From: a virus
IMG/VR virus record: IMGVR_UViG_3300042515_001556
Location: 1 to 20,520 of that record
DNA: 20,520 nucleotides
Strand: one strand, 5' to 3'
Shown here piece by piece: positions 8,488 to 14,745 of the stretch (position 1 is its first letter; each line of letters opens with the position of its first letter). The position numbers and the translations under genes are program-made. A model generated the notes under the pieces. It was not told the origin of the DNA. It did not search any database and saw nothing but the letters and a program-made list of their open reading frames with translations.

Positions 8488-10229
8488 GCTTTGAGCTTTT
8501 AAAAATAGATTTTGCCGAAACCAAACTGCCCAAATTTAAGGAGCAGAAAAGCAAGGGTTTTGTATCGTATGGAGAGAAAAACGACTTTCCACAATCCCTG
8601 CTTGAATTTTATATGCGGGCACCAAAGCATGGAGCTATCGTGCGTACAAAAGCACGTTTTGTTTCCGGTGATGAATGCGTTATTGAGGGCAGCGATGAAG
8701 CGCAAAAGGTTCTTGAATATGTGAACCCATACGAAGGGCTGCACGAACTTAAGGCCAAATTAGCTTTGGACTTTGAAATCTTTAACGGCTTATGCTTTGA
8801 GGTGCATTACAACCGACTTGGCCAAATTTCTGCGCTTTATCATGTGGATTTTTCAAAGGTTCGGACACTCGACCATAAAAGTTACCAGTATGTCGAGGAC
8901 TGGCAGAAATACAAGGCAGAAGATGTAAAGCATTATCCGGCTTTTAACCCGGTAACAGCGCAGCCTTATAGCGTACAACTTTACTACGCACGGGAATATC
9001 AGGCAGGATTAGGAGTTTACCCATTGCCACCATACCAGCATGGGTTGCAGTATGTAGAGATTGAAGTGGAAATCGCAAACTTCCACAACAACAACATCCG
9101 CAACGGGTTTTCAAATGGTACATTGGTGCAGTTATTCAAAGGCCAACCAAGCCCGGAGCAGGCACGGATATTTGAGCGCAAGTTTAAGGAGCGCACAATC
9201 GGCACGGACAATGCAGGCGGTGTACTTATTCAGTTCAACGAGAACAACGAGAAGCCGGCCACCATTAACCACTTGCAACCGAGCAACATGGATGAGCAGT
9301 TTTTGATGTTGAATGGAACCGTGCAAAGTGAAATTGTAATTGCCCACGCTATTCCACCAGTGTTGGCAGGATTAAGAACGGAAGGCGCACTCGGTCAGCG
9401 CAACGAACTGATTGAAGCCTACGAGATTTTTCACAAACAATATGTCAACCACCGCCAGCGCAAAATTGATTACTGCTTGCAAAGCGTTTTAAGGCAACAA
9501 TACCCCGGCATCACCATCGAAACCCGTTCTGCTGAATTTATTGGCTTAGATTACGTTGAATTATATCAGGCAGGCATCGTGACAAAGGATGAAGCAAGGG
9601 AAGCATTGGGAATGAAAGCCGCCCCGGTTGCTGCATCTTTCAACACACAAAATGAATGCACCCGGTGGAATGAGCAGGACATTGATATCTTCATGCAATT
9701 TGGTGAGCCTGCGAGCAATTTTGAGGATGTGAGCATGAAATTTGCGGAACTTGGCAAGGATGAAATGAAAGTTTTATCGGTTGTTTCTGCCGATGACCAA
9801 ACAAGCATTGACGAAATTAGCGAAATAACCAAAATTGACACGGATGAGGTGACCAAAATCTTGAAGAAATTGCAGGACACTGGCAAAATCAAATGGACAA
9901 ACAACGCAATCCGGATTACCGACATCGGCAAAAAGGACATAAACGACACCGGAAAGTTGCCAAAATTGGAGCTACGTTGGAAATACACGCTTGACCCTGA
10001 TGCTTTACCACTGCAACCCGGTGGAAAAAGCCGTGAATTTTGCAAGAAAATGGTGGATGCTTCAAGGTTATACAGCAGGGAGGACATCGAAACCCTGACC
10101 GCACGATTGGGTTATGATGTATGGACAAGGCGAGGCGGTTGGTACACCGTACCTGACAGCGACCCACCCCTGCACATTCCGCATTGCAGGCATTATTGGA
10201 AACAACAAGTAGTAAGGAGGAAAAACTAA
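8484..10229 (+). CDS. Portal protein with C-terminal winged helix and Cys/His module
   Basis: The first 410 or so residues are portal-like, the ring through which DNA enters and leaves the head. Landmarks are FKEQKSKGFVSYGEKNDFPQ, FYMRAPKHGAIVRTKARFV, LALDFEIFNGLCFEVHYN, and the clip/crown region with VIAHAIPPVLAGLRTEGAL. Residues about 425-487 then form a winged-helix DNA-binding fold (SIDEISEITKIDTDEVTKIL followed by GKIKWTNNAIRITDIG). Residues about 515-581 carry a third module with SREFCKKM, RRGGWYT and PHCRHYW (His567, Cys568, His570), recurrent at the ends of Bacteroidota phage head proteins and reminiscent of MuF C-termini. The gene starts in an ATGA overlap and ends in a TAATG overlap. 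The portal call is fairly firm; the roles of the extra modules are unknown. Total length is longer than many portals. Confidence 0.8.
   Translation: MSFELLKIDFAETKLPKFKEQKSKGFVSYGEKNDFPQSLLEFYMRAPKHGAIVRTKARFVSGDECVIEGSDEAQKVLEYVNPYEGLHELKAKLALDFEIFNGLCFEVHYNRLGQISALYHVDFSKVRTLDHKSYQYVEDWQKYKAEDVKHYPAFNPVTAQPYSVQLYYAREYQAGLGVYPLPPYQHGLQYVEIEVEIANFHNNNIRNGFSNGTLVQLFKGQPSPEQARIFERKFKERTIGTDNAGGVLIQFNENNEKPATINHLQPSNMDEQFLMLNGTVQSEIVIAHAIPPVLAGLRTEGALGQRNELIEAYEIFHKQYVNHRQRKIDYCLQSVLRQQYPGITIETRSAEFIGLDYVELYQAGIVTKDEAREALGMKAAPVAASFNTQNECTRWNEQDIDIFMQFGEPASNFEDVSMKFAELGKDEMKVLSVVSADDQTSIDEISEITKIDTDEVTKILKKLQDTGKIKWTNNAIRITDIGKKDINDTGKLPKLELRWKYTLDPDALPLQPGGKSREFCKKMVDASRLYSREDIETLTARLGYDVWTRRGGWYTVPDSDPPLHIPHCRHYWKQQVVRRKN
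10215..10220 (+). promoter_or_regulatory. Perfect Shine-Dalgarno site that fixes a start
   Basis: AGGAGG lies eight bases before ATG 10229. Most genes here lack such a site, so it stands out and supports ATG 10229 over an in-frame upstream start at 10184 inside the portal gene. Confidence 0.7.
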
Positions 10230-10783
10230 TGGCAAACTTTGCATTTTTCGTAAGCGAACAAGACGTAAAAAAGAACACCCCTATTGACGAAAACGTTGAT
10301 AGTAAAATTCTGCAAACTGCCATGCGTACAGCGCAGGATATACAAATCCGTGACATCATTGGTTCCGGACTTTATGACAAGATTTGTGACGATATCAATG
10401 GTGCCGGGCTGGCAGGCAATTACCTTACGTTGGTTAACAAATACATTGCACCTTGTTTGTATCACTTCATTGTAACTGAAAGTATGTTGCCCATGACTTT
10501 CAAGATGATGAACAAAAGCGTGTCAACAAGGGGAGCAGAAAACAGCAATGCGATTGACCTTGACCAACTGACAAGGGTTGAGCAAAGCTATTTGAATAAG
10601 GCCCAATATTACAGCGAAAGATTGCGGGATTATTTATGTGAGAACAATACGCTGTTCCCGGAGTTCTTAAACCCCGGCAGTGGCATCGACACAATTCACC
10701 CACAAAACCAAGCTTTATTTGGTGGCTTCATTTTAGATAGTGACGATAACTGCTTTTACAATTACGACTTTCCAAAAGGATGA
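10229..10783 (+). CDS. Head-tail connector-like protein
   Basis: The 184-aa product starts MANFAFFVSEQDVKKNTPID. It is mainly helical and has the look of the head-tail connector (adaptor) proteins that follow the portal in Bacteroidota phages (DUF6712-like). Such proteins dock under the portal ring. Useful landmarks are ILQTAMRTAQDIQIRDIIGSGLY, the conserved block YIAPCLYHFIVTESMLPMTF, and KAQYYSERLRDYLCENN. The start ATG has a perfect Shine-Dalgarno site and overlaps the portal stop (TAATG). Position right after the portal supports the call; I cannot exclude another neck role. Confidence 0.65.
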   Translation: MANFAFFVSEQDVKKNTPIDENVDSKILQTAMRTAQDIQIRDIIGSGLYDKICDDINGAGLAGNYLTLVNKYIAPCLYHFIVTESMLPMTFKMMNKSVSTRGAENSNAIDLDQLTRVEQSYLNKAQYYSERLRDYLCENNTLFPEFLNPGSGIDTIHPQNQALFGGFILDSDDNCFYNYDFPKG

Positions 10784-10828
10784 GCAAGGTCAGGGAAAAA
10801 AACGAAAATAAACTGAAGATATTTTTAC

Positions 10829-11293
10829 ATGGTAACAATCAACCAACTACTGGAAGCACTGGACACGGCAGGCCAAAACCACAAGCAAATAAAGGCAACG
10901 CTCATAAACGTTGACCCCAATATAAATACAAGTGGTGAGCAGCTATATCCGTTAATGCGGATTTTTCCCGATGGTAGTCAGGTGACCGTTGACCAAGTGC
11001 GTTATCGTTTTGCGGTTGCCATTATGGATAGGCACCGGGAAGATTTTACCGATGCAGTGGAACGCATCAGCGACATGCACACGGTGATGTTGGACATTTA
11101 CTCCATGCTTCGTTACGTTTATCGTGGCAACATTGCAGGCAGTTGGAATATAAACGATGCAATCACCCCGTTTTATGATGACAAAACCGACATCGTTGCC
11201 GGGGTTGCTGCCGTGATTGAATTTGTCTGCCCAAATCTTCGTGATTACTGCGACACCCCCAATAACAATTTAACTTTTCCAAATATTAATTAA
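10829..11293 (+). CDS. Neck or tail-terminator-like protein
   Basis: This 154-aa protein begins MVTINQLLEALDTAGQNHKQ, has LYPLMRIFPDGSQV, and then RYRFAVAIMDRHREDFTDAV and RISDMHTVMLDIYSMLRYV. It ends with DIVAGVAAVIEFVC and DYCDTP. This pattern resembles tail-completion or neck proteins of phages, with a beta-alpha-beta layout and a Cys near the end. It follows the connector gene after 45 bases. A 44-codon reading frame at 10780-10914 overlaps its start but looks unlike a gene. Assigning tail terminator and not head closure is inference. Confidence 0.6.
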   Translation: MVTINQLLEALDTAGQNHKQIKATLINVDPNINTSGEQLYPLMRIFPDGSQVTVDQVRYRFAVAIMDRHREDFTDAVERISDMHTVMLDIYSMLRYVYRGNIAGSWNINDAITPFYDDKTDIVAGVAAVIEFVCPNLRDYCDTPNNNLTFPNIN

Positions 11294-11300
11294 TAAAAAA

Positions 11301-11570
11301 ATGAGTACAGCATTAGAATTTATGAGTGGCTATACTGGCTGCAAAGTTATTTCCAACACAAGCGCAAACACTGGCCGTTTTCAAGGCTTTGTAATCAATG
11401 CAGATGCCGTTGTTTCTGCTTGTTTAGACGAAGCAGGAGCCAGCCTGATGACATCAATTGGTTTGACCGGGGTAACTTTGAAGCAGGGCACATTTATCAG
11501 CGTAAGCGAAGATAAATTCATCAGCAGCATCACGCTCACAAGTGGCAGCATCGTAGCTTATAACGTATGA
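11301..11570 (+). CDS. Small decoration- or fibre-associated protein
   Basis: The 89-aa product is a small beta-rich protein. The motif TSIGLTGVTLKQGTFISVSE and the ending SITLTSGSIVAYN are like short proteins found beside tail fibre genes and in virion decoration sets. There is no signal peptide. ATAAAAAA before the ATG replaces a Shine-Dalgarno site. It overlaps the next gene, a lectin-like tail protein, by ATGA, so both are likely made together. Exact location on the virion is unknown. Confidence 0.6.
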   Translation: MSTALEFMSGYTGCKVISNTSANTGRFQGFVINADAVVSACLDEAGASLMTSIGLTGVTLKQGTFISVSEDKFISSITLTSGSIVAYNV

Positions 11571-12394
11571 TTAGGCGAGGTATTGGTGTTCAAAGCTTTG
11601 TTGCGGCAGGCGGTGGTCCTGATGCCGATGCACAAGCGTTTATTACGGCTGCTGCCATAACCAATGCCACGCAGCAGAGCGCCATCAATACTTTGGTGGT
11701 TGACCTAAAAGCGTATGGTGTATGGACAAAGATGAAAGCAATCTATCCTTTTGTTGGTGGTACTGCATCAACTCACAAATGGAACTTGAAAGACCCAAGG
11801 GATTTAGACGCTGCGTTTAGGTTGGTGTTTAGTGGAGGGTGGACACATAGTTCAACCGGTGCTTTGCCAAATGGTACGAATGGATATGCTGATAGTAAAT
11901 TAAATGCAGGGACAGTTTTAGTTTCGAGTTCTACACATTTAAGTTATTACTCACGCACAAACACTAATCCCGGTGCTGTTACTATATTTGAGATTGGTGT
12001 AGCCAATTTTTCCCTTAATAAAAGGTTTATAATGGCTGTAAGAACTACTGGTGATGTATTTGGTAGTCAATCTGGTGCTATTGCAAGTGTAATAAATTCA
12101 AGTAATACCGATGCAAGAGGTTTATTTATTGGAACACGGACAAGTACAACCGCAATTGCCCAATACAAAAATGGGGTTTTACAAACATCCAATACTATAT
12201 CCGATACAACAACCTTAGATAGTGCAAATGTATGGCTTGGTGGTATTCAAAATGTGGGCAACCTTACTGGTGCTTTTTGGTCAAATAGAGAATGTTCGTT
12301 TGCATCAATTGGTGATGGCCTAAGCAATACCGAAGTAGCCAATCTTTACACAGCAATTCAAGCCTACCAAACCACTTTATCTCGCAACGTATGA
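11567..12394 (+). CDS. Tail appendage protein with lectin-like domain
   Basis: The 275-aa protein has a short helical N-terminal part (ADAQAFITAAAITNATQQSA, then INTLVVDLKAYGVWTKMKAI) followed by YPFVGGTASTHKWNLKDPRD. This N-terminal block is shared by tail appendage proteins of Bacteroidota phages. From about residue 90 to the end the sequence is beta-rich and resembles concanavalin A-like/LamG sandwich folds (LSYYSRTNTNPGAV, VWLGGIQNVGNLTGAFWSNR, FASIGDGLSNTEVANLYTAI). Such domains bind sugars, so a receptor-binding role is likely. It is coupled to neighbours by ATGA overlaps on both sides. The fold call is from pattern, not from an alignment. The lectin half is A+T-richer than the first 240 bases of the gene, hinting at domain exchange. 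Confidence 0.65.
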   Translation: MIRRGIGVQSFVAAGGGPDADAQAFITAAAITNATQQSAINTLVVDLKAYGVWTKMKAIYPFVGGTASTHKWNLKDPRDLDAAFRLVFSGGWTHSSTGALPNGTNGYADSKLNAGTVLVSSSTHLSYYSRTNTNPGAVTIFEIGVANFSLNKRFIMAVRTTGDVFGSQSGAIASVINSSNTDARGLFIGTRTSTTAIAQYKNGVLQTSNTISDTTTLDSANVWLGGIQNVGNLTGAFWSNRECSFASIGDGLSNTEVANLYTAIQAYQTTLSRNV

Positions 12395-12639
12395 CCTTAA
12401 AAGATTTAACCCCGGAACAATATAGCACCTATGTAGGGTTGCTAACTGAAATAGAACATGAGGTACTTGTCGGCCAATGGTATGCACCAGACAGCTATTT
12501 CAATCCCATTCAGGATGCAGATGACAATTGGGTTATTTCGGTTGAAGAAATTGCCCAGTGTGAAAATCCATTGTGTATGTGGGTAAAAGATTTGCCGCTT
12601 ATTCCTTACAATCCGAAACCAGCACCGCCATTCCCCTAA
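12391..12639 (+). CDS. Small protein following the tail appendage gene
   Basis: The 82-aa product is acidic and Pro-rich at its end (YNPKPAPPFP). The block YFNPIQDADDNWVISVEEIA and the motif LWVKDLPLIPYN-like ending (here MWVKDLPLIPYNP) recur in small proteins located after phage fibre genes. It overlaps the preceding stop by ATGA. A chaperone or small virion part for the appendage is possible, but I have no direct evidence. Confidence 0.6.
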   Translation: MTLKDLTPEQYSTYVGLLTEIEHEVLVGQWYAPDSYFNPIQDADDNWVISVEEIAQCENPLCMWVKDLPLIPYNPKPAPPFP

Positions 12640-12797
12640 TGAAAAACGAAACTGAAACCATCGTAGGTAGCTGGCTGTTATGGCTGGCCGGGGCTGCTGC
12701 AAAACTGCTGCCGTTAATTCAATACTTATCTTTCACCGCTGCATTTGTTTTATCCTGCATCGGTATTTACCAAAAAATAAAACATGGCAAAAAGTAA
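12639..12797 (+). CDS. Small membrane protein, holin candidate
   Basis: This 52-aa protein starts MKNETETIVGSWLLWLAGAAA. It has one or two membrane segments (SWLLWLAGAAAKLLPLI and LSFTAAFVLSCIGIYQ) and a basic end (KIKHGKK). Its ATG shares bases with the preceding stop (TAATG); the frame can also be read from farther upstream, but that would lie inside the 82-aa gene. Size, membrane content and a position shortly before an endolysin gene fit a holin, which would release the endolysin at lysis. This is inference. Confidence 0.55.
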   Translation: MKNETETIVGSWLLWLAGAAAKLLPLIQYLSFTAAFVLSCIGIYQKIKHGKK

Positions 12798-12903
12798 AGA
12801 GGTAAGCAAATGGCAACCAAAAAGCAAACGGAAATTGGGGCGGCACACGAAGTCGGCCAACAAGCACAAGTCAGAAAAGCCGTACCAAGGTCAGGGAAGA
12901 TGA
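12784..12903 (+). CDS. 39-aa highly basic protein with PYQGQGR end
   Basis: A 39-codon gene starts at ATG 12784 and ends at TGA 12901-12903. The product begins MAKSKEVSKWQPKSKRKLGR and ends KPYQGQGR. It is about 40 percent Lys and Arg with several His. Short basic proteins ending in a similar YxGQGR motif occur in Bacteroidota phages, as far as I recall. It overlaps the end of the 52-aa membrane gene by 14 bases and the next gene by ATGA. A competing frame beginning at ATG 12810 has a fair ribosome site but would give the next protein an odd 30-residue extension. Function is unknown; nucleic acid or membrane binding are both conceivable. Confidence 0.6.
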   Translation: MAKSKEVSKWQPKSKRKLGRHTKSANKHKSEKPYQGQGR

Positions 12904-13079
12904 AACTCAAAAACTATTTCGCACCAACACCTAAAAGGTTCCGTGTCATTGGTGACAGCATTGCGGCTGCATCGTTGTTTATTGCCGGGCTGAACATTGA
13001 CCATCCCAAACTTATGCTCATTATCGGGGTTGCCGGGGCTGTTGGCAAATTCATTACAAACTTTTTCGCAGAGGAATGA
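12900..13079 (+). CDS. Small membrane protein, second holin-like candidate
   Basis: I read this as a 59-aa protein starting MKLKNYFAPTPKRFRVIGDS, a start shared by small Bacteroidota phage membrane proteins, and not as an 89-aa form from ATG 12810. It has two hydrophobic segments (SIAAASLFIAGLNI and LMLIIGVAGAVGKFITNFF) and a short acidic end. Its ATG overlaps the stop of the 39-aa gene (ATGA), and its own stop overlaps the next gene (ATGA). With the spanin-like and endolysin genes downstream, a lysis role is plausible. The 12810 start remains possible because AGAGG precedes it. Confidence 0.6.
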   Translation: MKLKNYFAPTPKRFRVIGDSIAAASLFIAGLNIDHPKLMLIIGVAGAVGKFITNFFAEE

Positions 13080-13588
13080 GGTATGTCGGGATTATTCTTT
13101 TTTTGCTTTTTCTCCTTGTGCTTAGCAATCGGGGCTGTGAAAGCACACCACAAGTTGTAAACAATACCGACAGCATGGCCAACATAGTGGACAAATACAA
13201 GGCAGACATTGACAGCATCAAAGCCGAGTATTTAACGCTGCTGAACAGCCGTGCCAAAAAGACAAAAATCCTGCGAGATTTTAGGACAAAATATGTCCAC
13301 GACACCATCACGCTGGACAAACTTGTTGGTGATACCGCCAAACTTGAAATAATCCTATCCGAAAACAAACTGATGCAGGAGATATTGTTTGACGATAGCA
13401 TTGTCATTTCAAATCAAGAGCAGGTAATAATCATGCAGGATAGTGTTATTTCTTATTTAGAAGCCATTACAGCCAATCAAACCAAAGAAATAAACCAATG
13501 TACCAAAGAGGTTGCAAAACTGCGTAAAAAGGCAAATAAATGGAAAGCCATTGCGGTTATCTTTGGAATAGTGGCCGCAGTGAAATAA
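13076..13588 (+). CDS. Spanin-like protein: N-terminal signal with Cys, coiled coil, C-terminal membrane segment
   Basis: The 170-aa product begins MRYVGIILFLLFLLVLSNRG with Cys21, a hydrophobic signal that may be a loose lipobox. A long charged predicted coiled coil follows (about residues 30-150, for example DKYKADIDSIKAEYLTLLNS). A short hydrophobic end (AIAVIFGIVAAV) flanked by Lys follows. This order matches unimolecular spanins, which join the inner and outer membranes during lysis, and the gene sits between membrane proteins and an endolysin. The residues before Cys21 (Asn-Arg-Gly) are a poor match to the classic lipobox, and the C-terminal hydrophobic stretch is short, so the call is tentative. 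Confidence 0.55.
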   Translation: MRYVGIILFLLFLLVLSNRGCESTPQVVNNTDSMANIVDKYKADIDSIKAEYLTLLNSRAKKTKILRDFRTKYVHDTITLDKLVGDTAKLEIILSENKLMQEILFDDSIVISNQEQVIIMQDSVISYLEAITANQTKEINQCTKEVAKLRKKANKWKAIAVIFGIVAAVK

Positions 13589-13597
13589 ATTTGCTTT

Positions 13598-13807
13598 ATG
13601 TTCACACTAATTAAACAGCACGGCATCCAAGATTTTTACTACTGCCGGGATGGCAAATGGCATCCATCGGCTGAATTAAATGCAGCTATTCGCCCGGTGT
13701 CTTTTCGCAACCAAATGGAAGCCAAAAAGGGATGGGAAAAAATCGGCAAGCCAGCGATGGTATTCATGCAGGAAATTTACAGCCGGGATAAAATATTACT
13801 CCAATGA
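13598..13807 (+). CDS. Small protein of unknown function in lysis region
   Basis: The 69-aa product (starting MFTLIKQHGIQDFYYCRDGK) is soluble and mixed charge, with FRNQMEAKKGWEKIGKPAMV in its second half. I do not recognise it. The ATG overlap with the endolysin gene (ATGA) suggests coupled translation, so it may belong to the lysis set. No catalytic or membrane motif is visible. Confidence 0.6.
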   Translation: MFTLIKQHGIQDFYYCRDGKWHPSAELNAAIRPVSFRNQMEAKKGWEKIGKPAMVFMQEIYSRDKILLQ

Positions 13808-14433
13808 GAAACTTGCAGGAATTTCTTAATACAAAAGGTGAAAACCTAAAAGTGGATGGAGTGGTTGGCCGCTTCACTTTGGATGCGTTAGACCGCTACA
13901 TACAAGCCGAGTGCATCAAACGCAAATGGTACACTCACGGCAACGGGTTGGTGTGGATTAGAACCGATAACATATTCAGCAACAAATTTGATGATTTTGT
14001 CGCAGTTTACAAAGGGCACCGGATTGTCTATGCGGCTCCGGCTTCCACCACTGCTGGGGATTTCTACGTTTACAATCCTCTCACCGTTGGTGGCATTACC
14101 GGAACAGCCGTTGCCGTTGAACAGCAAGTTCAAAACAGCCATAAATTTGTAAGCGGTGCGAATTGGGCCAATCTTTGGTTGGGTGCGCCATACTTTCAGC
14201 AAGTTTTACCCATTGAAATCTACCGGGATGGAAACAAAAACAACCAAGTGGACAAAGTCACCAAGCAGAAAGGGCTTTATGGCATCAACTTTCATCGTGC
14301 TGGGGTGGGTAATTTAGTCAACAAGTGGTCGGCAGGCTGTCAAACGGTGCCGGATGCGTACTGGTTTGAGATTGTCAAACGATTTAACCCCGGTGACGTT
14401 ATTGCTTTTACCCTATTTTGCACATCCGGATAA
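13804..14433 (+). CDS. Endolysin-like protein: peptidoglycan-binding plus YkuD-like end
   Basis: The 209-aa protein has an N-terminal peptidoglycan-binding-like repeat at residues about 1-35 (LQEFLNTKGENLKVDGVVGR, then TLDALDRYIQ). The C-terminal part has GINFHRAG (His164) and KWSAGCQT (Cys179), an arrangement like the His...Ser-x-Gly-Cys active site of L,D-transpeptidase (YkuD) type enzymes. No signal peptide is visible, so export would need a holin. It is the last gene of the plus-strand block and directly precedes the convergent terminator. Wall-degrading activity is likely; whether it cuts or transfers peptides is not decided by sequence. Length is in the usual endolysin range. Confidence 0.65.
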   Translation: MRNLQEFLNTKGENLKVDGVVGRFTLDALDRYIQAECIKRKWYTHGNGLVWIRTDNIFSNKFDDFVAVYKGHRIVYAAPASTTAGDFYVYNPLTVGGITGTAVAVEQQVQNSHKFVSGANWANLWLGAPYFQQVLPIEIYRDGNKNNQVDKVTKQKGLYGINFHRAGVGNLVNKWSAGCQTVPDAYWFEIVKRFNPGDVIAFTLFCTSG

Positions 14434-14486
14434 GCAAAATTTGCAAAAATTGCTCAATTGAATGAGCAAAATTGCAAAATGCTTTT
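14432..14486. terminator. Three-tier palindrome between convergent genes
   Basis: Nested stems pair AAGCA with TGCTT, TTTGCAA (14440-14446) with TTGCAAA (14472-14478), and TTGCTCA (14450-14456) with TGAGCAA (14463-14469) around loop ATTGAA. The outer ends carry the stops of both genes. On the minus strand the inner hairpin is followed by TTTTT; on the plus strand the outer one is followed by TT. It probably terminates both transcripts. Confidence 0.7.
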
Positions 14487-14745
14487 AAGATACAGCACTA
14501 ATTCTCTCAACCAATGTCGCCATGTCGATTTTGACAAGGTAAATTAACTCACCACAAACCACGCAGGAAATAGGTTTCTTTTTGGTGCTTCTTAAATCCG
14601 GCATGATAGCATCAATCTTGTAAAAACAAACCGTAAATGTTTCTGCTTCATAAAGGTCATCATTTGGTTCGATGCCCATATTTTCAAGCATGGTGCTGTG
14701 GTCATCGGATGCCACAACTTCAAGACACAATGCTATCTTAAACAT
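14485..14745 (-). CDS. Small protein of unknown function at the end of the replication block
   Basis: The 86-aa product starts MFKIALCLEVVASDDHSTML and has a Cys pair (SCVVCGELI) near its end, plus another Cys in the middle (VCFYK). One CxxC is too little for a zinc ribbon call. The ATG lies inside the end of the phosphoesterase gene (8 bases overlap), so the two are cotranscribed. I do not recognise the family. Its stop forms one edge of the convergent palindrome. Confidence 0.6.
   Translation of the reverse strand: MFKIALCLEVVASDDHSTMLENMGIEPNDDLYEAETFTVCFYKIDAIMPDLRSTKKKPISCVVCGELIYLVKIDMATLVERISAVS

Noticed and set aside
10780-10914. A 44-codon frame (MSKVREKNENK...) overlapping the connector stop by ATGA
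   Set aside because: It lies largely inside the start of the neck gene at 10829, whose N-terminus looks conserved, and its own composition is irregular. Not supported as a gene.
10785-12898. A 13-base repeat CAAGGTCAGGGAA at 10785-10797 and 12886-12898
   Set aside because: A few exact 13-base matches are expected by chance in 20 kb, the two copies are in different frames and contexts, and no wider similarity is seen.
12810-13079. An 89-aa version of the second small membrane protein starting at ATG 12810
   Set aside because: The first 30 codons are better explained by the 39-aa frame at 12784-12903; MKLKNYF at 12900 is the natural start with an ATGA overlap. Kept as an alternative because AGAGG precedes 12810.
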